Assembly (NCBI RefSeq): GCF_004366075.1
Contig: NZ_SODU01000002.1
Coordinates: 1,798,758 to 1,862,757, forward strand
DNA length: 64,000 nt
DNA from: Kribbella pratensis
GTDB lineage: Bacteria; Actinomycetota; Actinomycetes; Propionibacteriales; Kribbellaceae
Direction of reading: 5' to 3'
A program made the translations under genes and the position numbers. This document shows positions 8,781 through 18,584 of this stretch, piece by piece; the stretch's first letter is position 1; every line of letters starts with the position of its first letter. The notes under the pieces were generated by a model. That model did not search any database. It was not told the origin of the DNA and worked only from the letters and a program-made list of their open reading frames with translations.

Positions 8781-9566
8781 GTGCTGACGTCTAACGGATA
8801 TGTGCTCGATGAGCGGCGGTTGGGTGAGCTGGTTGCGGTGCCTGAGGAGGAGCGGGGCGATCGGGCGCAGCTACGCGCACGATTGCAGCGGGACGGGTAC
8901 CTGTTCCTGGCCGGTCTGCTGGACCCTGCCGTGGTGCTGGCGTTCCGGGAGTACTACTTTGGGTTGACGGGGCCTGTCGCGGACAGAGCGTCGTACCGGA
9001 AGGTGCTGTTCGAGGAGATCGTGCCGGGGGCCGAGTACGCGGCCTTCTGTGCGCAGCCGGCGTTGAAGGGCTGGTTCGAGTGGTTCCTCGGTGGTGAGCC
9101 GTTCCTGCACCGGCGGAAGATCATCCGGCAGACAGCGCCGGGCGAGAACGGCATCGGTACGGCGACCCAGGCGCACTACGACCTCGTATACCTGCGCGGC
9201 GGCAGCGACCACGTGCTGTCCGCGTGGATCCCACTGGGCGACTGCCCGGTCAGCCGCGGCGGACTGACCTACCTGGAGGGCAGTCATCACAGAGTGCTCG
9301 AGGAAGAGGCGGCCGGCCGGCTCAAGCGCCCGGCTGCGTCCATCACCGCGGACCTGCCCGCTCTAGCCACGCAGTACGACGCCAACTGGCTGGTCACGGA
9401 CTACGCCGCCGGAGACGTCGTCGTACACACCGCACACACCGTCCACGCGGCACTCGACAACGTGTCGACGGAGCTCCGCCTGTCGACCGACATCCGCTAC
9501 CAGCGGGCCGACGACGCGATCGACAACCGCTGGCAGAACCACTGGCACGACCAAGACGGTCTCTGA
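8781..9566 (+). CDS. Phytanoyl-CoA dioxygenase (PhyH) family Fe(II)/2-oxoglutarate oxygenase
   Basis: About 261 residues if started at GTG 8781. The frame is open back to 8520, but that part lies over the AraC remnant; GTG 8760 and GTG 8739 are alternatives, because GGAGG at 8775-8779 is too close to 8781. The iron triad is visible as H132-x-D134 (AHYDLVY) and H222 (HTVHAALDN), with the 2-oxoglutarate Arg near 239 (STDIRYQ). Known: PhyH-type enzymes hydroxylate small molecules using O2 and 2-oxoglutarate. The substrate is not evident from the context. Confidence 0.88.
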   Translation: MLTSNGYVLDERRLGELVAVPEEERGDRAQLRARLQRDGYLFLAGLLDPAVVLAFREYYFGLTGPVADRASYRKVLFEEIVPGAEYAAFCAQPALKGWFEWFLGGEPFLHRRKIIRQTAPGENGIGTATQAHYDLVYLRGGSDHVLSAWIPLGDCPVSRGGLTYLEGSHHRVLEEEAAGRLKRPAASITADLPALATQYDANWLVTDYAAGDVVVHTAHTVHAALDNVSTELRLSTDIRYQRADDAIDNRWQNHWHDQDGL

Positions 9567-9584
9567 TCACGGACACTTCTCGCT

Positions 9585-9597
9585 AATGACAATCATT
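9585..9597. promoter_or_regulatory. Fur/Zur-like palindrome upstream of HU gene
   Basis: AATGA-CAA-TCATT: perfect five-base arms. It matches the core of a Fur box and 11 of 15 positions of a Zur-type box. It ends 47 bp before the HU start, a position where a bound repressor could cover the promoter. Which metal regulator would bind is not decidable here. Confidence 0.5.
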
Positions 9598-9644
9598 TCG
9601 GTTAAGGTGCTTCTCGGAAGTGTGAACCGAGTCTGAGGAGAGCC

Positions 9645-9938
9645 GTGAACCGGAACGAACTGATCGCCGGCGTGGCGCAGAAGGCGGGTATCCCGCGAGG
9701 CCAGGCCGAGAACGTCATCGACGCGCTGGGCGACGTCGTCACCGAGGCCGTGCAGCGCGGCGACAAGGTGTCGCTGACCGGCCTGCTCAGCATCGAGCGG
9801 GTGCTGCGCGCCCCGCGCACCGGCCGCAATCCGCAGACCGGCGAGCCGCTGAACATCCCGGCCGGCTACTCCGTGCGCCTGTCGTGCGGAAGCCGCCTCA
9901 AGGCCGCTGCCCGAGGCGACCTCCGCACCGTCCGGTGA
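9645..9938 (+). CDS. HU-family DNA-binding protein (short form)
   Basis: 97 residues from GTG 9645 with GAGGAG upstream. It has the HU/IHF fold pattern: NRNELIAGVAQKAGI, an amphipathic second helix, the GDKVSLTGLLSIE strand and the RTGRNPQTGEPLNIPAGYSV arm that enters the minor groove. It lacks the long Lys/Ala-rich C-terminal tail of actinobacterial HupB/HupS, so it is the HupA-like short type. Two cysteine-region oddities: a single Cys near residue 84. Known: HU bends and compacts DNA. The metal-regulator-like box just upstream is unusual for a nucleoid protein. Confidence 0.93.
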   Translation: MNRNELIAGVAQKAGIPRGQAENVIDALGDVVTEAVQRGDKVSLTGLLSIERVLRAPRTGRNPQTGEPLNIPAGYSVRLSCGSRLKAAARGDLRTVR

Positions 9939-9941
9939 CCC

Positions 9942-10973
9942 TCAGCGGCGGACCGCCGTGGCCCAGTAGGGCGTCGTCGCCGTCGGCGGAGTGCTGAACC
10001 GGGCGTTCACCAGGTACAGCCTGGACCCGAACGCGGCAGCGGTCGTCGGGATGTCGAACCCCGGATCGGTAATGGTCCGGATCTGCCGGCCCGTCGTCCC
10101 GGCGCGGTCGAGGCGCACCACCGCGACCTGGTTGGAGAAGTTCTGCACGACGTACAGCAACCGTCCGAGCAGCAGCATCCCGTCACCGTTCGTCATCAGC
10201 GTGCCACCGAGGTCCACGCGCTTGGTGACGCCGGTCCGCGGATCGACCCGGAACAGGAATCCGGTCGACGACTGCACGATGATCAGCGCCCGGCGGTCCG
10301 GCGTCAGCGTGATGCCGTTGCCGTTGAAGCCGGTCGGATCGTGCACATAGTCGCCGCTCAGCGGAACGGTCCGCACCTGATTCAAGAGCTGGCCGTGCCG
10401 GCCGATCGGCACCTGGTAGACGACGGGGCGACTGGAGTCCGTGAACCAGGCGCTGGTCCTGCTCAGCACCACGTCGTTCACGAACGTCGCCGTCTCGGTG
10501 GTCAACGTGTAGCTCTTCAGGATCTTGCCGGTGCGGATGTCGACCACGCGGGCGTTCCCGGCCGACCCGCCGGCGATCCACAGCCGTCCGCGGTTGTCTG
10601 CCTTCAGTCCGACCGACGGCGTACCGGGTCCCTGGCTGATCAGCTTTCCGCGGCCCGTGCGCAGCGTGGCGGCGTAGATGTCGCCGTCGACGAGCGATCC
10701 GAAGTACGCCGTACCGCGGCTGATCGCGATGCCTTCCGGCTGGAATCCGTTCGGTAGGTCGATCCGCGTCGGGAACGCCCTGGACTGCCGGGATGTCTGC
10801 CGGGACGTCTGCTGGTCCCCGAAGCGGATCCGGTCGCAAGGCGCGTCGTAGACCGAGTGCTTGACGACGGCCGGTCCGGGCGCGGGTGCAACGGTGGCGG
10901 CCGCCGACGTGGAGACGAGGCCCATCAGCAGGACGGGCAGGCCGAGAGCGGCCATCACGTGACGTTTGTGCAT
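9942..10973 (-). CDS. Secreted SMP-30/gluconolactonase-like beta-propeller (copy 1)
   Basis: 343 residues. A signal peptide (about 1-26, ending in an Ala-rich STSAAATVA) precedes an insert with two Cys, then the propeller: GFQPEGIAISRGTAYFGS, GNGITLTPDRRALIIVQS, TNGDGMLLLGRLLYVVQN. Known: this fold is shared by gluconolactonases and strictosidine-synthase-like proteins, but the calcium ligands are not all recognisable, so activity is open. It lies 52 bp downstream of a close paralog on the same strand, so the two arose by tandem duplication. This copy differs by an extra about 35-residue segment after the signal peptide. Confidence 0.82.
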   Translation of the reverse strand: MHKRHVMAALGLPVLLMGLVSTSAAATVAPAPGPAVVKHSVYDAPCDRIRFGDQQTSRQTSRQSRAFPTRIDLPNGFQPEGIAISRGTAYFGSLVDGDIYAATLRTGRGKLISQGPGTPSVGLKADNRGRLWIAGGSAGNARVVDIRTGKILKSYTLTTETATFVNDVVLSRTSAWFTDSSRPVVYQVPIGRHGQLLNQVRTVPLSGDYVHDPTGFNGNGITLTPDRRALIIVQSSTGFLFRVDPRTGVTKRVDLGGTLMTNGDGMLLLGRLLYVVQNFSNQVAVVRLDRAGTTGRQIRTITDPGFDIPTTAAAFGSRLYLVNARFSTPPTATTPYWATAVRR

Positions 10974-11025
10974 GATTCCTCCCCTCCGTCACACCGTAGG
11001 ACGGCCGGTGCCGGTCGGGAACGGC

Positions 11026-11934
11026 TCAGCGCTTGACTGCTGTGACCCAGTACGGAGTGGTGGGAGTCGGTGACGTGGTGAAGCGGGCATTCGGCAGGTA
11101 GAGCCGGTTGCCGAACGCTGCGACGGTCGTCGGTACGTCGAAGTCCGGGCTGGTCAGTTCGCCGACCAACTCGCCCTTCGTGCCGGTGTCGTTCAGTTCG
11201 AGTACCGCGATCGTGTTCAGTCGGTTCTGGACGACGTACAGCGTGCGGTCGAGCAGGAGCAGGCCGTCGCCGTTGGTCATCAAAGCGTCGCCGAGGTCGA
11301 TCCGCCGGGCCACACCGGTCCGCGGGTCGACCCGCAGCAGGAAGCCGGTGGACGACTGCACCATGATCAGCGCGCGGCCGTCCGGGGTCAGCGAGATGCC
11401 GTTCGCGTTGTTGCCGGGCAGGTGCTGGTAGTCGCCGCTGAGCGGAATCGTCTCGGGCTTCGCACCGGCGACGCGGTAGAAGACGGGCTGCTGCGAGTCG
11501 GTGAAGTACGCGCCGTCATTGGCGAGTACGACGTCGTTCACGAAGGTCGGCGTCGCGGTGGTGAACGTGTAGCCGGCCAGGACCTTGCCGGTGCGGGTGT
11601 CGATCACCCGGCCGTTCCCGCCGGCGGCCCCGGCGACGAACAGGCGGCCGAACGGGTCGACCTTCATCCCGAGCGAGCCGGTGCCCGGGCCCTGACTGAT
11701 CACCTTGCCGAGGCCGGTCCGCAGTGAGGCGGCGTAGATGTCCCCGTCGGCGCGGGAACCGAAGTACGCCGTACCGCGGGCGATCGCGATGCCTTCCGGC
11801 TGGAATCCGTCCGGCAACTCGAATCGCGTCGGGTAGGGGACTGGTGCGGCGCTCGCTGCCGAGGTGCTCGCCAGGCCCAGCAGTACGGCCGGCACACCGG
11901 CAAGGGCAGTGCGCCTGCGGACGGGGTGTGACAT
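11026..11934 (-). CDS. Secreted SMP-30/gluconolactonase-like beta-propeller (copy 2)
   Basis: 302 residues from ATG 11934, with a GGAGGA site upstream. The N-terminus PVRRRTALAGVPAVLLGLAS looks like a Tat- or Sec-type signal peptide with cleavage near ASA-AP (about 28-30). The body repeats the same blocks as copy 1 (GFQPEGIAIARGTAYFGS, TNGDGLLLLDRTLYVVQN, FVNDVVLANDGAYFTDS). The first of the pair to be transcribed, it probably drives copy 1 as well. Function unknown; a binding or lactonase role outside the cell is possible. Confidence 0.82.
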   Translation of the reverse strand: MSHPVRRRTALAGVPAVLLGLASTSAASAAPVPYPTRFELPDGFQPEGIAIARGTAYFGSRADGDIYAASLRTGLGKVISQGPGTGSLGMKVDPFGRLFVAGAAGGNGRVIDTRTGKVLAGYTFTTATPTFVNDVVLANDGAYFTDSQQPVFYRVAGAKPETIPLSGDYQHLPGNNANGISLTPDGRALIMVQSSTGFLLRVDPRTGVARRIDLGDALMTNGDGLLLLDRTLYVVQNRLNTIAVLELNDTGTKGELVGELTSPDFDVPTTVAAFGNRLYLPNARFTTSPTPTTPYWVTAVKR

Positions 11935-12064
11935 GGGCGGGTCCTCCCTGATCCGTGGTCTTTACCCGGGAGAACGTGGCGGTCCTGTGGATAGTTCAAA
12001 CCGGCGGATTCGCGAACCGGGTATGTTCGCTGGCAGCAACTCGACTTGGGACAAGGGGTCAGGG

Positions 12065-14008
12065 ATGACAGCAGAACTCGACGACTCGGTGGCGGTTCGC
12101 CCGCAGGACGATCTGTACCGCTACGTGAACGGGGCGTGGCTGGCGGAGCACGAGATTCCCGCGGACAAGGCGATCCACGGTGCGTTCCACGCGCTCCGGG
12201 ACACCGCCGAGCAGGACGTCCGCGCGCTCGTCGAGAAGACCGTCGCGGCCGGGCACCCGGAAGGCAGCGAGCCGCGGAAGATCGCCGACCTCTACACCAG
12301 CTTCATGGACACCGAGACGATCGAGCGGCTCGGCGCCGAGCCGATCGCCGAGCAGCTCGCCCTGGTCGCGGGCGTGACCGACGTGACCGGCCTCGTGTCC
12401 GTCCTCGGGCAGCTCGAGCTGCAGGGCGTGCCGGGGGTCTTCCACTACTGGGTCGACGCCGACGCGAAGAAGTCCGACGAGAACATCGTCCACCTGACCC
12501 AGGGCGGCCTCAGCCTGCCCGACGAGTCGTACTACCGCGAGGACAGCTTCGCCGAGATCCGGACGGCGTACGTCGACCACGTGGCGACGATGCTGGAGCT
12601 CGCCGGGCTGTCGGACGCGACCGCCGCCGCCGAACGGATCATGGAGCTGGAGACCCGGGTCGCCGGCGCGCACTGGGACCGGGTGAAGGAGCGCGACGTC
12701 CAGCTCACCTACAACAAGCTCGACCGGTCCGGGCTCGAGGCACTGACGCCCGGGTTCGACTGGGCGACGTGGCTGGCCGGTGCCGGCGTACCGGAGAGCG
12801 CGTTCGCGGAGGTCGTGGTCCGCGAGCCGGACTTCCTGACCGCGGCCGCGGCCGCGCTGCAGGAGGTCGACGTCGATCGGTGGAAGGAGTGGCTGGCCTG
12901 GCGGGTCGTGCACAGCGCGGCGCCGCTGCTGAGCCAGGCGTTCGTCAACGAGAACTTCGCGTTCTACGGCAAGACCCTGACCGGTGCGCCCGAGCTGCGC
13001 GAGCGCTGGAAGCGCGCCGTCGGCGCAGTCGAGCAGGCGCTCGGAGAGGCGCTCGGCAAGCTGTACGTCGCGGAGCACTTCCCGCCGGACGCCAAGGCCC
13101 GCATGGTCGAGCTCGTGCAGAACCTGGTCGCCGCCTACCGGCAGCGGATCGAGGCGCTGGACTGGATGGGCCCGGACACCCGGCAGCGGGCGCTCGAGAA
13201 GCTCGGCACCTTCGTCCCGAAGATCGGGTACCCGGACGAGTGGAAGGACTACTCGGCGCTCGAGATCGACCCGGCCGACCTGTTCGGCAACATCCGCCGC
13301 TCGGTCGCGGTGGAGACTGCGCGGGACCTCGCCAAACTCGGCAAGCCGGTCGACCGGAACGAGTGGCGGATGACGCCGCAGACCGTCAACGCCTACTACA
13401 ACCCGCGGATGAACGAGATCGTCTTCCCGGCCGGCATCCTGCAGCCGCCGTTCTTCGACCTGGTCGCCGACGACGCCACCAACTACGGCGCGATCGGCGC
13501 GGTGATCGGCCACGAGATCGGCCACGGATTCGACGACCAGGGCTCGCGCTACGACGGCGACGGCAACCTGAACGACTGGTGGACCGACGCGGACCGCGCA
13601 GCCTTCGAGCAGCGCACCGACAAACTCGTCGCGCAGTACGACGCACTCGAGCCGGCCGAAACCCCCGGCCAGAAGGTCAACGGCAAACTCACCCTCGGCG
13701 AGAACATCGGCGACCTCGGCGGTCTGTCGATCGCGTACGTCGCCTACCAGTTGTCCCTGGACGGCACCGAGACCGAGGAGGAGTTGCAGGCCGGTGCCGA
13801 GCGCTTCTTCGCCGCCTGGGCACACGCCTGGGCCACCAAGACCCGCCCCGAAGAAGCCGCCCGCCGCCTCACCATCGACCCCCACTCACCCCCCGAGTTC
13901 CGCTGCAACGCGGTGGTGAAGAACATCGACGAATTCCACAACACCTACAAAACCACGGAATCCGACGCGATGTGGCTCTCTCCGGAGGACCGCGTCCGCA
14001 TCTGGTAG
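12065..14008 (+). CDS. M13 family zinc metallopeptidase (PepO/neprilysin-like)
   Basis: 647 residues from ATG 12065; the frame is open to 11864 but the earlier part is not M13-like. The zinc site is HEIGH at 483-487 with the third ligand Glu546 and Asp550 in GENIGDLGG. The N-terminal DLYRYVNGAWL and NAYYNPRMNEIVFPAGILQPPFF blocks are M13 hallmarks. No signal peptide is visible, so the enzyme is probably cytoplasmic, as for many actinobacterial members. Known: M13 enzymes cleave oligopeptides on the amino side of hydrophobic residues. A strong hairpin terminator follows. Confidence 0.95.
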   Translation: MTAELDDSVAVRPQDDLYRYVNGAWLAEHEIPADKAIHGAFHALRDTAEQDVRALVEKTVAAGHPEGSEPRKIADLYTSFMDTETIERLGAEPIAEQLALVAGVTDVTGLVSVLGQLELQGVPGVFHYWVDADAKKSDENIVHLTQGGLSLPDESYYREDSFAEIRTAYVDHVATMLELAGLSDATAAAERIMELETRVAGAHWDRVKERDVQLTYNKLDRSGLEALTPGFDWATWLAGAGVPESAFAEVVVREPDFLTAAAAALQEVDVDRWKEWLAWRVVHSAAPLLSQAFVNENFAFYGKTLTGAPELRERWKRAVGAVEQALGEALGKLYVAEHFPPDAKARMVELVQNLVAAYRQRIEALDWMGPDTRQRALEKLGTFVPKIGYPDEWKDYSALEIDPADLFGNIRRSVAVETARDLAKLGKPVDRNEWRMTPQTVNAYYNPRMNEIVFPAGILQPPFFDLVADDATNYGAIGAVIGHEIGHGFDDQGSRYDGDGNLNDWWTDADRAAFEQRTDKLVAQYDALEPAETPGQKVNGKLTLGENIGDLGGLSIAYVAYQLSLDGTETEEELQAGAERFFAAWAHAWATKTRPEEAARRLTIDPHSPPEFRCNAVVKNIDEFHNTYKTTESDAMWLSPEDRVRIW

Positions 14009-14011
14009 CCC

Positions 14012-14048
14012 CAGCCGCCGCCGGCCCACCCCGGGCCGGCGGCGGCTG
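14012..14048. terminator. Bidirectional hairpin terminator
   Basis: A perfect 16-bp stem (14012-14027 with 14033-14048) with a five-base loop lies exactly between the convergent M13 peptidase and methyltransferase genes. No T-run follows, as is common for high-GC actinobacterial terminators. Confidence 0.8.
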
Positions 14049-14051
14049 ACT

Positions 14052-14861
14052 TCAGCGGACCCGGGCCACTGCTTGGATGGCCTTCAGGCGGCCGTCCGAG
14101 AGCGCGTCGACGAGGTTGTCGAGGCGTTCGCGGAAGTCGGGGACGAACGCGTGCAGGCCGAGCGGGCCGGGTGGTTGCGACTGGATCGTTCGCATCAGGG
14201 CGCCGACGTGCTCGGTCAGGTCGGTCCACTGGTCGATGGCGAGTCCGGCCGATTCGATCACGGCACGCAGGGCCGGCGGTGTGACGAGATGGGTGTCATC
14301 GGGGACGTCCGCCCACGGCAACGGGTAGCTGAGCTCGTCCTGGTCGCCGGCGCAGATGTCCCACACCGCGAGTCGGCCGCCCATTTTCAGGACCCGCGTC
14401 GCTTCTTGGTAGAGACGGTCCTTGTCCGGCACGTTCATCTGGACGTGCTGGCTGAACACGACGTCGTACGACGAATCGGCCAGTGGTAGCGCGGTCACAT
14501 CGCCCTGACGTACATCGATCCGATCGTCCAGGCCGACCAATTGGTTGAGCCAACGGGCTGTCTCGCAGTACTCGTCGGACAGGTCGACCGCCGTCACGCT
14601 GCAGCCGAATCGGGACGCGAGGTACCTGGCCGTTCCTCCGATGCCGGTGCCGGCGTCGAGCACCTCGTCGTCCGGTGCGACGCCGACCAGGTCGACGAGC
14701 TGCATCGTCGCGATCCGTCCACCGGTGTGGTAGTCCTCGAGCATCGCGAGATCCTCGGCCTGGAGTCCATCGAGCTTCTTGCCTGCGGCGGCAAGTGCCT
14801 GCTCGATGCCGGCCTTCGACCGGCCAGTCGTGTACTGCGAAGGAACTGGGCTGTCATTCAT
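14052..14861 (-). CDS. Class I SAM-dependent methyltransferase
   Basis: 269 residues from ATG 14861 with GGAGGA upstream. The SAM motif DAGTGIGGTARYL is at about 69-81, then VTAVDLSDEYCETA (motif post I), VRQGDVTALPLADSSYDVVFSQHV (motif II) and LKMGGRLAVWDICAG (motif III). The arrangement resembles small-molecule methyltransferases of the sarcosine/dimethylglycine or ubiE type. Its ATG overlaps the stop of the upstream hydrolase gene, so the two are co-translated. Both are divergent from a TetR gene that probably represses them. Substrate unknown. Confidence 0.88.
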   Translation of the reverse strand: MNDSPVPSQYTTGRSKAGIEQALAAAGKKLDGLQAEDLAMLEDYHTGGRIATMQLVDLVGVAPDDEVLDAGTGIGGTARYLASRFGCSVTAVDLSDEYCETARWLNQLVGLDDRIDVRQGDVTALPLADSSYDVVFSQHVQMNVPDKDRLYQEATRVLKMGGRLAVWDICAGDQDELSYPLPWADVPDDTHLVTPPALRAVIESAGLAIDQWTDLTEHVGALMRTIQSQPPGPLGLHAFVPDFRERLDNLVDALSDGRLKAIQAVARVR

Positions 14862-15904
14862 GCGATTTCCTCCGTGTGAGCGACCTCCGGGAGCGCCGTT
14901 ACCCCATGACGTGAGGCAATGTCGCGGACGGCCGCGGCGAGGAGGTCCGGGTGTTCGCTGGTGGTCAGGTGACCGCCCGGAAAGGTCAGGACCCCAGCCT
15001 CGGGGACCCGTTCGCGAGTCGCAGCGATCTGCCGATGCTCGTACGGATCCTCGTCGCTCCCACCGACGTACAACGGGATCGTCCCGTTGAGTTCCCGTGC
15101 GATCGCGGCGAAGTCCCAGCGCCTCGCGTTGCGCCGATGCTCCTTGACGAAACCGGCGCCCTCGTGGAGGAACCTCGCGCCGTCGCGGCGGACCAAGGCG
15201 GACCACAACTCGAGGAGCTCCCGCCGGCTCGGGTGGTAGTTGCGGGAGTACATCTGGGCCTGCTGCCAGCCCCGGATGAACGACGCCGACGACCGCCCGA
15301 CCGCACGCGCACCGAAGGCGCCGAGCGGGGAACGCAGGAGCGGTGTTCCTTGCCACGGGTGTGAATGCGCGTCGGCGAACAAACCGCCGTTCACCATGAA
15401 GACCGCGGTGATCCTCGGCGTCACCCGTTCAGGATCCAGTTGGCGCCGAAGGAGTTCCAGCAGAGCCAGCGAACTGTAGTCGAAGGTGACGACGACGGTA
15501 CGACGTACGCCGTGGTGCCGCCACAAGGCCTGGACGAGCTCCGCCCGTCCTACCGTCGAATGTGGATAGCGCCTGGGATTGTCCGAGTCGCCCTGGCCGA
15601 CCGGCTCGACGTACAACCGTGGACCGAGGCCTGCTGGTAGCAGGCGATCCACCTGGGCCCAGCCGTACGATCCGTCCGGGAATCCGGGCAACATAGTCAA
15701 CCAGACCGCGTTCGCCTCGACCGGCTCCGTCGGTGCGCGTTCGAAGACCTTGAGTACGCCGGGCCCGGCGGTGACTCGTTCGTCGGTCAGGACCCGTGCC
15801 CGCTTCGCGTCGTACCACAGGCGCTGCCCGTCGGCGAACCACTCGTCTGCGGTTACCCAGACCTTGTCTGCTTGCGGTACGGCGACTGATGTCTCCTTGC
15901 TCAT
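14858..15904 (-). CDS. Alpha/beta-hydrolase (haloalkane-dehalogenase-like elbow)
   Basis: 348 residues. Core strands and TMLPGFPDGSYGWAQVD (oxyanion region) mark an alpha/beta-hydrolase. At the nucleophile elbow the sequence is VVVTFDYSSLALL instead of GxSxG. If aligned to HDWGG of dehalogenases, Asp142 would be the nucleophile. The acid and His are suggested by GGSDEDPYE and FPGGHLTTSEHPDL near the C-terminus. It is the first gene of the pair controlled by the twin TetR operators. Inferred: hydrolysis of a small hydrophobic compound, possibly a xenobiotic; the Asp assignment needs a structure model. Confidence 0.8.
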   Translation of the reverse strand: MSKETSVAVPQADKVWVTADEWFADGQRLWYDAKRARVLTDERVTAGPGVLKVFERAPTEPVEANAVWLTMLPGFPDGSYGWAQVDRLLPAGLGPRLYVEPVGQGDSDNPRRYPHSTVGRAELVQALWRHHGVRRTVVVTFDYSSLALLELLRRQLDPERVTPRITAVFMVNGGLFADAHSHPWQGTPLLRSPLGAFGARAVGRSSASFIRGWQQAQMYSRNYHPSRRELLELWSALVRRDGARFLHEGAGFVKEHRRNARRWDFAAIARELNGTIPLYVGGSDEDPYEHRQIAATRERVPEAGVLTFPGGHLTTSEHPDLLAAAVRDIASRHGVTALPEVAHTEEIA

Positions 15905-15926
15905 CGTGGACTCCTCAGGAAGGTTG

Positions 15927-15977
15927 CTTAGTGGACGCTGTCCACATTAGGCACACTTAGTGGACGGTGTCCACATT
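15927..15977. promoter_or_regulatory. Twin TetR operators in divergent promoter
   Basis: Two copies of CTTAGTGGACG-N-TGTCCACATT (15927-15948 and 15956-15977), differing at one base, each hold the palindrome GTGGAC-N3-GTCCAC (15931-15945; 15960-15974). The centres are 29 bp apart. They fill the gap between the divergent hydrolase and TetR genes, so one regulator can control both directions. Confidence 0.82.
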
Positions 15978-15991
15978 GTTATCCTGAGCGG

Positions 15992-16633
15992 ATGACGGCA
16001 GCGGAGGAAGCACCACGGTCGCGGCGACGCCCGCGTGGCGACGTACGGGCCGGCCTCGTGGCGGCCGGAGTCGAGTTGGCGCGCAGCGGCGGGCCGGACG
16101 CGGTGGTACTCCGGGAAGCGACCCGGGCCGTCGGCGTCGTACCCAACGCGGCCTATCGGCACTTCGCGGACCGCGACGAGTTGCTCGCCGAGGTCTGTAG
16201 CGCGGCGATGAACGAGCTGGCGGAGCGGATGGCCGCGGAGATCGGACGCGTCCGCGGCAAGCGTGGTAACCCATCCGCCGCACAGCGTCGGCTGGGTGCG
16301 ATCGGGGCGGCCTATCTCGAGTTCGCCCGTGACGAGCCCGGACTGTTCGCTACCGCGTTCGCCGTGCCACAGCAGCACGCGTACGCAGGCCGCGACACGG
16401 GTGACGCACCGGATCGAACACCTCTGGGCCTGCTACGTGCCGCCCTGGACGAACTGGTCGAAGCAGGCGTACTCGATCCGCAACGACGTGACGGGATCGA
16501 GTACCCGATCTGGTCCCTCGTCCATGGGACCGCGGTCCTCACCGGCCAGGGTCCGCTCCGCGACGCCTCCGGCGTCGAGCTCCGCCAGATCGAGGCGCGG
16601 ACCCTGGCTTTTATCGGCAACAGCCTCGCGTGA
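15992..16633 (+). CDS. TetR/AcrR-family transcriptional regulator
   Basis: 213 residues. The basic N-terminus (SRRRPRGDVRAG) and helix-turn-helix (about 30-60: VVLREATRAVGVVPNAAYRHFADRDELLAEV) are typical. The C-terminal part resembles TetR_C_33-like domains with a WSLVHGTAVL helix. It is divergent from the hydrolase-methyltransferase pair, with two near-identical palindromes between them. Inferred: it represses itself and that pair until a ligand, perhaps the hydrolase substrate, binds. The start codon ATG 15992 lies only 14 bp past the second operator, so the promoter must be overlapped. Confidence 0.92.
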   Translation: MTAAEEAPRSRRRPRGDVRAGLVAAGVELARSGGPDAVVLREATRAVGVVPNAAYRHFADRDELLAEVCSAAMNELAERMAAEIGRVRGKRGNPSAAQRRLGAIGAAYLEFARDEPGLFATAFAVPQQHAYAGRDTGDAPDRTPLGLLRAALDELVEAGVLDPQRRDGIEYPIWSLVHGTAVLTGQGPLRDASGVELRQIEARTLAFIGNSLA

Positions 16634-16642
16634 CGCCGCCGA

Positions 16643-18088
<1,446 letters not shown>

Positions 18089-18136
18089 CGTCGACCTGTC
18101 CTCATCTCGGCGCGGCGGTGGTGGCGCCGGTCGTGG

Positions 18137-18548
18137 CTACGGGTGCAGTTGGTCCCCGCGAAGCGTGCCGCTGTGGGGGAGCGCCTCGGCGGGGTCGGAA
18201 CCGATGCGGGTGATCGCATTGTCCTCGTCCACGAAGACTACGCTCGGCTCGAAGACCTTCGCCTCGGCGGTGTCGAACATCCCGTACGCGATCACCCGGG
18301 TGGATCAGGTGCGCCGCGGCCCCGTTGATCCCGACGATCCCGGACCCGCGCGGCCCTTCGATCAGGTACGTCGACAGCCGCTCACCGTTGGTGATGTCGA
18401 CGATGTCCACCTTCTCGCCGGGCAGCAGGTCGGCCGCCTCCATCAGGGCCGCGTCCAGCGTGCACGATCCGACATAGTCCAGATCGGCCTGCGTCACCTT
18501 CGCCCGGTGCACCTTCGACTTCATCATCTCCCGCCACATGGCGGCCAT
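18137..18548 (-). pseudogene. panD: Aspartate 1-decarboxylase with internal frameshift
   Basis: The first 84 codons (from ATG 18548; ATG 18539 is equally possible) match PanD through the self-cleavage site YVGSCTLDA (Gly-Ser) and [13 protein letters not shown]. The frame then goes wrong at about 18291-18300. The missing end continues in another frame: [20 protein letters not shown] and so on, to a TAG at 18137-18139. Together the pieces give the usual length of about 136 residues. The lost bases (2 modulo 3) fall where family members read HPGDxVIIIAY. Known: PanD makes beta-alanine for pantothenate using a pyruvoyl group formed at that Gly-Ser. Either a real loss or a sequencing error. Confidence 0.85.
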
Positions 18549-18584
18549 GATCCGGGCGAATCCCGTTCCTGTCAGTGGCCGCCA

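Noticed and set aside
12059-13885. 608-residue open frame antisense to the M13 peptidase
   Set aside because: High GC keeps the opposite frame open; it has no family motifs and mirrors the peptidase codons.
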